From Streptomyces flavotricini (GTDB lineage Bacteria > Actinomycetota > Actinomycetes > Streptomycetales > Streptomycetaceae), in NCBI RefSeq assembly GCF_020639365.1, contig NZ_JAINUL010000001.1:7889323-7953322 (forward strand): a DNA stretch of 64,000 nt, in the 5' to 3' direction. Made by a program: the position numbers and the translations under genes. Positions 60,215 through 64,000 of the stretch are shown here, piece by piece; position 1 is the stretch's first letter, and each line of letters begins with the position of its first letter. A model generated the notes under the pieces. It did not search any database and was not told the DNA's origin. It saw only the letters and a list, made by a program, of their open reading frames with translations.

Positions 60215-63009
60215 GGGGTGTCTCCTCGACGGGTGACGGACGGGGTGCGTGCGGGCCGGTAGGTCTCGGCGACGTGCTCCACGGCGTGCGCGGGGCGGCT
60301 CCGGCCGCCGAAGACGGGCAGTGACTCCTCCAGCACCGCCCCGCGCGGATGCCGGGCCAGCCAGCCGGCGAGGCAGCGCAGGTGCAGGGCGCTGCCCAGG
60401 TCCAGGGCCTGCGGCTTCGGCGCGCGCAGACTCCGTACGAAGTCCTCGGCGGGACGGCCGGCGGAGGGCTCGGGGACCGGATGCAGGAACACCTGCTCGG
60501 GCAGCCCCAGCAGGGCGCGCCAACGGGCCGCGGCGGCGGCCGGGACCTCGCCGGGGTCGGCCGCGAGGTCGGCGCGGAGCGCGGCCACCACCCCTTCGGG
60601 CAGGTGCCAGCGGCGCCGGGCCAGCACCGCGTGGCCGTGGCGCAGCCGAGGGGTTCGCCGTACCTCGCCGCCGGGGACGGCCAGGGCGTGGCGGGGGAGG
60701 AGCCGCCGGAAGTCCACGACGCCGGCCGGGTGGTCGCAGAGGAACGGCGCGAGGCGCTGCGGCAGCATGACCGGGGCGAGGAAACCCAGGTAGAGGACGT
60801 CGAGGGGTTCGCCGGTGGCCCGCAGCCGCAGCCGGAGCTGGTCGGACTCCCGGTCGTGGACCAGCTCCACGTCGGCTTCGGCGAGCGCGCTGCGGTACCG
60901 GTCGGGGCCGATCTCCTCGCCCACCAGCAGCGGATGGAGATTGGCGTTGAAGCCGCCGACCGGCCGGATCTGGGCGGCGCGGGCGCCGTCGCCGAGGCCG
61001 CGGCGGATCGCGCGGGCCACCTCGGCGGCGGCCCCGGGGGGCAGGTCGTCCAGGAAGCGGCTGGTGAAGCGGCCCCAGCCGCCGTAGACGTGGTTGACGC
61101 AGAGCAGGCCGCCGGCACCCTGGTCGGCGCTCCGGGCGCTCTGCGCGTTCTGGACGAACCAGGCGTAGCTGAGCGGGCGGGCGGTGGTCCAGCCGGGCAG
61201 CCGGGCGGCGAGTCCGCGGACCTCCCCGGCGGGCAGGACGACCTCCTCGGCCCAACCGCCGGGCGCGGCCGCCGCGGCGTTCCGCACGTGCTGGACGAAC
61301 TCCTCCCGCAGCGCGGCCAGTTCGGCCAGCCCGGGGGAGAGTCCCGGGTCGTCGGAGGGCAGGGCGGCGAGGCGTGCGGACTCCTCCCACGCGGCGGCGG
61401 TGTCGGCGCCGAACTCCCAGGGGGCCGGACAGGTCCCGCCGTGCCCGTAGCGGGCGGTGAAGCGCTCCAGCGCGGCCCGCCGCATCAGGTGACCGAGGTC
61501 GAAGAGCTCGGCCAGCGCGGTCAGTTCACCGAGCACGGCCCGGTCCGCGGCCGTCAGCGAGCCGGACCCGGCGGCGGGGCCGGCCGCGGAACCGGCGGCG
61601 CGGGCGTGCTCGCCGCGTGCGGGGCCGTCGAGCACCCCGTCCGAGGGCACGTCCTCCGAGCGCACCTCTTCCGAGAGCACGCCTTCCGAGAGCACGCCTT
61701 CGAAGAGCACGTCCTCGGAGAGCACGTTCAGCGGGGCGGCGTCGGCGGGGACGGGCCGGCCGGCGTCGGCCAGAAGGCGGCGCCAGCGGTCCGCCAGGCC
61801 GGCCAGCAGGGCGGGCCGCTCCTCGGCCGGCGTCTTCGCGAAGGCGCCGGTGTCGGCGGCGAGCCGTTCGATCCGGTCGGACAGGGCCGCGTCCTCGGGC
61901 CATTGCCGCAACCAGTCGGCCAGCGCGCGCAAGGGGTACGGGTGCTGAGGATCGACGGGCGCCACCGGCACCAGCAGGCCGCCGTCGACGAGTTGACCGA
62001 GGAAGCGGCCGACGGCGGGGTCCGTGCCGGGGCGGCCGAGGGCCGGACCGAGGCGGGCCGCCAGCTCGTCCGGGGGCGCGGGCGCGGCCGCGAGCGCGTC
62101 GAGCGCGGTCAGGGCGGGGCGGGCGGCGAGCTCGACCGCCTCCTCGTGGGTGACGAGGTACCGGCCGCCCGCGAAGAAGGTGTGGTCCCGCGTGTACAGG
62201 GCCCGCCCGTCGGTGGTGTGCCGCGCGCTGCTGGTCATGCGGTGGGGGAGCGCGCGGCGGCGGCGCGGTTCGTCCAGCAGCGCGGAGGCGAGCGCCTCGA
62301 CGAGGGTCCGGTGCTCCCGTACCACGGACCGCGGCGGCGAGAGCGGTGCCGGCGTCCGGACCGGTTCACCGCCGGACCATCCCACGGCGGTGAACCACGA
62401 CAGCGGACTGGTCTTCGTACTGGCGCGCAGGGCGTGCCGCAATACCGAGGGCTCCTCCTTGCGGGCCCTGCGCCCGCCTTCGTCCCGGGCGGCCCGGGAC
62501 ACCGCGCGCAGCAGGTCGGCACTGGTGAGCGCGACGGCGCGGTTGAAACCGGGGGAGCGGCACAGTCCGGCGAGGGCGGAGCGCTCGGCGGCCAGGGCCC
62601 CGGGGACGGCCGCCGCCAGGTCGTCGAGGAGTACGTCGCGCAGTTCGCGCAGATTCAGCCAGGCGCGGAGCCGGGGCACCCGCAGGGGCAGATCGCCGAG
62701 GCGGTCCAGCAGGGCGGGCCGGGGGACGCGGCCGTTGTGCAGCGCCCGGCGCAGCGGGAGCACCACGTGGCGGTGGAACTCCTCGTCGTGGCCGGACCGG
62801 GAGGCGAAGAGGTCGTCGCACAGGGCAGGACGCAGCGCCTCCTCCCGTGCGGTGAGGGCGGTGAGCCGGTCGAGCAGGGTCCGTACGGGCGCGGCCTCGT
62901 CCGGCTGTGCGGGATGCGCCGTCACCGTGGTGCGGACCAGCGCGTACGGGGCGGTCCCCGGCACGGGCGCGACGTGGTGCGCTGCGGCTGGCTGGGCGGG
63001 GTGCGGCAA
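60211..63009 (-). CDS. lazB: LazB-like lantibiotic dehydratase N-domain (tRNA-Glu-dependent glutamylation)
   Basis: The product is 932 aa. TTG 63009 is chosen because GGGAG lies six bases upstream and no ATG/GTG fits better. It is the large LanB-type domain: FASRSGHDEEFHRHVVLPLR, LRASTKTSPLSWFTAVGW, YAWFVQNAQSARSADQGAGG, and CVNHVYGGWGRFTSRFLDDL. Such enzymes attach glutamate from charged tRNA-Glu to Ser residues of the precursor, preparing elimination by LazF. A 15-bp minisatellite (61630-61729) inserts pentapeptide repeats of SEDVL/SEGVL type. It follows lazA with a gap of about 136 bases. Confidence 0.88.
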   Translation of the reverse strand: MPHPAQPAAAHHVAPVPGTAPYALVRTTVTAHPAQPDEAAPVRTLLDRLTALTAREEALRPALCDDLFASRSGHDEEFHRHVVLPLRRALHNGRVPRPALLDRLGDLPLRVPRLRAWLNLRELRDVLLDDLAAAVPGALAAERSALAGLCRSPGFNRAVALTSADLLRAVSRAARDEGGRRARKEEPSVLRHALRASTKTSPLSWFTAVGWSGGEPVRTPAPLSPPRSVVREHRTLVEALASALLDEPRRRRALPHRMTSSARHTTDGRALYTRDHTFFAGGRYLVTHEEAVELAARPALTALDALAAAPAPPDELAARLGPALGRPGTDPAVGRFLGQLVDGGLLVPVAPVDPQHPYPLRALADWLRQWPEDAALSDRIERLAADTGAFAKTPAEERPALLAGLADRWRRLLADAGRPVPADAAPLNVLSEDVLFEGVLSEGVLSEEVRSEDVPSDGVLDGPARGEHARAAGSAAGPAAGSGSLTAADRAVLGELTALAELFDLGHLMRRAALERFTARYGHGGTCPAPWEFGADTAAAWEESARLAALPSDDPGLSPGLAELAALREEFVQHVRNAAAAAPGGWAEEVVLPAGEVRGLAARLPGWTTARPLSYAWFVQNAQSARSADQGAGGLLCVNHVYGGWGRFTSRFLDDLPPGAAAEVARAIRRGLGDGARAAQIRPVGGFNANLHPLLVGEEIGPDRYRSALAEADVELVHDRESDQLRLRLRATGEPLDVLYLGFLAPVMLPQRLAPFLCDHPAGVVDFRRLLPRHALAVPGGEVRRTPRLRHGHAVLARRRWHLPEGVVAALRADLAADPGEVPAAAAARWRALLGLPEQVFLHPVPEPSAGRPAEDFVRSLRAPKPQALDLGSALHLRCLAGWLARHPRGAVLEESLPVFGGRSRPAHAVEHVAETYRPARTPSVTRRGDTP
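61630..61729. repeat. 15-bp minisatellite inside lazB
   Basis: Nearly seven tandem copies of a degenerate 15-base unit (GAGCACGCCTTCCGA type) encode repeats such as SEGVL and SEDVL in an interdomain linker. The unit preserves the frame. Copy number may vary between strains. Confidence 0.8.
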
Positions 63010-63145
63010 GGCGGGCTCCCGTGGTGCGGTCTGGGACTGTGAGCTGTCCTGCGGCTGGGGCCCGGTCCGGAAGGACGGGCCCTCGGGCCGCAGGCCGTGC
63101 GGCCGGCCGGGGGGCCGGCCGCACGGGAGCGGCCGCGTCCAGCCG

Positions 63146-63337
63146 TCAGGCGGTGGGCGTCTCCACCTGCGGCTGGGCGCAGGAGGACGAGCCCTGACAG
63201 GAGCAGGAGCCCCACGAGGCGCCGTTCTCGGGCAGAGCGGCGGTGTCGCTCAGCGCGGTGACGGTCAGCTCGCTGAGGTCGAGGTCCAGGTCCAGGTCGA
63301 GGTGGTTGGACCCGGGGGTGGCAGAGGTTTCGGACAT
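63146..63337 (-). CDS. lazA: LazA-like thiopeptide precursor peptide
   Basis: The product is 63 aa from ATG 63337, with GAGAGGAAAT upstream. The leader is acidic, with a repeated LDLDLDLDLSELTVTAL segment, and ends near LPENGA. The core follows: SWGSCSCQGSSSCAQPQ, then a tail of Val, Glu, Thr, Pro, Thr and Ala. From memory, the lactazole precursor core is SWGSCSCQASSSCAQPQDM, so this core differs by Ala to Gly at core position 9 and by a longer tail. By analogy Ser1 and Ser12 form the pyridine, and Cys5, Cys7 and Cys13 become thiazoles. Confidence 0.92.
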   Translation of the reverse strand: MSETSATPGSNHLDLDLDLDLSELTVTALSDTAALPENGASWGSCSCQGSSSCAQPQVETPTA

Positions 63338-63829
63338 GCGGATTTCCTCTCGTTGCTGGGGGGATTGCAGAACCGCGAAGACGGCGCCGACCGGGCGGCG
63401 CCCGCGGTCGACGAGCGGAATGCCCCCGGGGAACAGACGGTTCGTGGGCGGGGCATCCGAAGGAGCGTCGCGGTGCACCATGAGTGTCTGCGCCGTCACG
63501 GACCGACGGCAACGGCGGTGTCAGGTTGGCCGGTCGTCCCGCCCGCCAGGGGGAGGGGGACGCCGCAGCGCCGGGCCCGGGCCAGGGCCTCCGCGGCCCG
63601 TCGGGCCGTCGGCCAGGAGGGGGGCGACCCCGGGTTGCGGCCGCTGCGACCGCAATCCGCAAACGCGGGAACGACGCCAGGACCCGGCGGCCACGCGTCC
63701 GCGCCCGATCCGTCCCCGCCCGTCGGCGTGTACGCGCGCCCTGCGGCCCTGGAGTGCAGCAGGCTTCCTCGACGGGCGGACCGGGCGCGCAGCCCGGGCG
63801 CCGAAGCCGCCCGATCGAAGGGTGAACCC
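63338..63829. promoter_or_regulatory. Divergent promoter region upstream of lazA; no convincing gene
   Basis: About 490 bases separate lazA from a plus-strand gene. Open frames here lack coding character. The lazA promoter and the other gene's promoter must lie here. No regulator gene or clear operator was found, so operon control probably comes from elsewhere. Confidence 0.45.
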
Positions 63830-64000
63830 ATGAGCGGAGCAGAGATGTCCAGGTCCGGTTCCCCGGCCGCGCCGTCCGGAGCGGACCCGGTTCGCGTCCG
63901 GGTGCCCGTGCAAACCGTGCCCGCCGGCTCCGGCTATCCCCTGTACGAGTTCGCCCTGACCGCGGCGCTCATGTTCGCCGTGGTCACGATCATCCGCTGG
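63830..64000 (+). CDS. N-terminus of a membrane protein, cut by window end
   Basis: ATG 63830 (GAAGGGTG upstream) opens a frame that reaches the window edge (57 codons). After a Ser/Pro-rich start and a basic-hydrophobic stretch (VRVRVPVQTVPAGSGYPLYE) comes a transmembrane helix (FALTAALMFAVVTIIRW). An aquaporin/MIP-type or other transporter start is conceivable, but too little is visible to name a family. Confidence 0.55.
   Translation, partial: MSGAEMSRSGSPAAPSGADPVRVRVPVQTVPAGSGYPLYEFALTAALMFAVVTIIRW

Noticed and set aside
63484..63829. Small open frames between lazA and the last gene
   Set aside because: Both strands give Arg/Pro/Gly-rich translations without ribosome-binding sites or motifs.

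Overview
The window is high-GC actinobacterial DNA, almost certainly from a Streptomyces. Third codon positions are nearly all G or C, GTG starts and ATGA/GTGA overlaps are common, and the regulators and secreted enzymes are of Streptomyces type. It reads as chromosome carrying two specialised-metabolite gene clusters separated by ordinary accessory genes. No rRNA, tRNA or CRISPR array was seen.

Left flank (1-7.8 kb): a DUF4139 protein cut by the window edge, a secreted GH15-type hydrolase, a DUF6056 membrane protein, a class A flavin monooxygenase, a small secreted protein, and the 5' stump of a secreted transglycosylase gene. The stump probably marks the edge of an inserted gene cluster.

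Cluster 1 (about 7.8-35.0 kb) looks like an unusual amino-acid/peptide pathway. A minus-strand operon carries a PF10014-type 2OG-Fe dioxygenase, a LysK-like peptidase, a LysX-like ATP-grasp ligase, a 118-aa unknown protein, a DegT aminotransferase and a split transketolase. Divergent from it is an NRPS (C-A-T-TE) with a luciferase-like monooxygenase embedded in its A domain, followed by a flavin reductase. Two regulators and a clavaminate-synthase-like oxygenase follow. Next is a second minus-strand operon: glutamate mutase S and E subunits, a cytoplasmic solute-binding-fold protein, aspartate-semialdehyde dehydrogenase and aspartokinase. A TnpB element now lies between this operon and the oxygenase. 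On the plus strand are an ATP-grasp ligase, a PaaK-like adenylating enzyme and an MFS exporter. My inference is that glutamate is rearranged to 3-methylaspartate, activated and reduced to a semialdehyde, extended by a C2 ketol unit, transaminated, hydroxylated and joined into a small peptide. LysX and LysK recall amino-group-carrier-protein chemistry, but no LysW-type carrier gene was found here.

Middle (35-53.3 kb): two DUF4097 genes lie in a 745-bp exact direct repeat either side of a MarR-like regulator, each followed by a different hydrolase. After these come TetR and GlxA/AraC regulators, an MBL-fold protein, a P-loop protein, a chorismate-lyase/4-hydroxybenzoate-hydroxylase pair, a FUSC-like membrane protein, a D,D-carboxypeptidase with a long acidic N-terminus, a hexapeptide acetyltransferase, and a VanX-like dipeptidase.

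Cluster 2 (53.4-63.3 kb) is a six-gene minus-strand thiopeptide operon of the lactazole type, order lazA-B-C-D-E-F. The precursor core begins SWGSCSCQGSSSCAQPQ. The lazD gene contains a 26-bp perfect tandem duplication that breaks its reading frame; removing one copy restores it. The window ends in the start of an unidentified plus-strand membrane protein.
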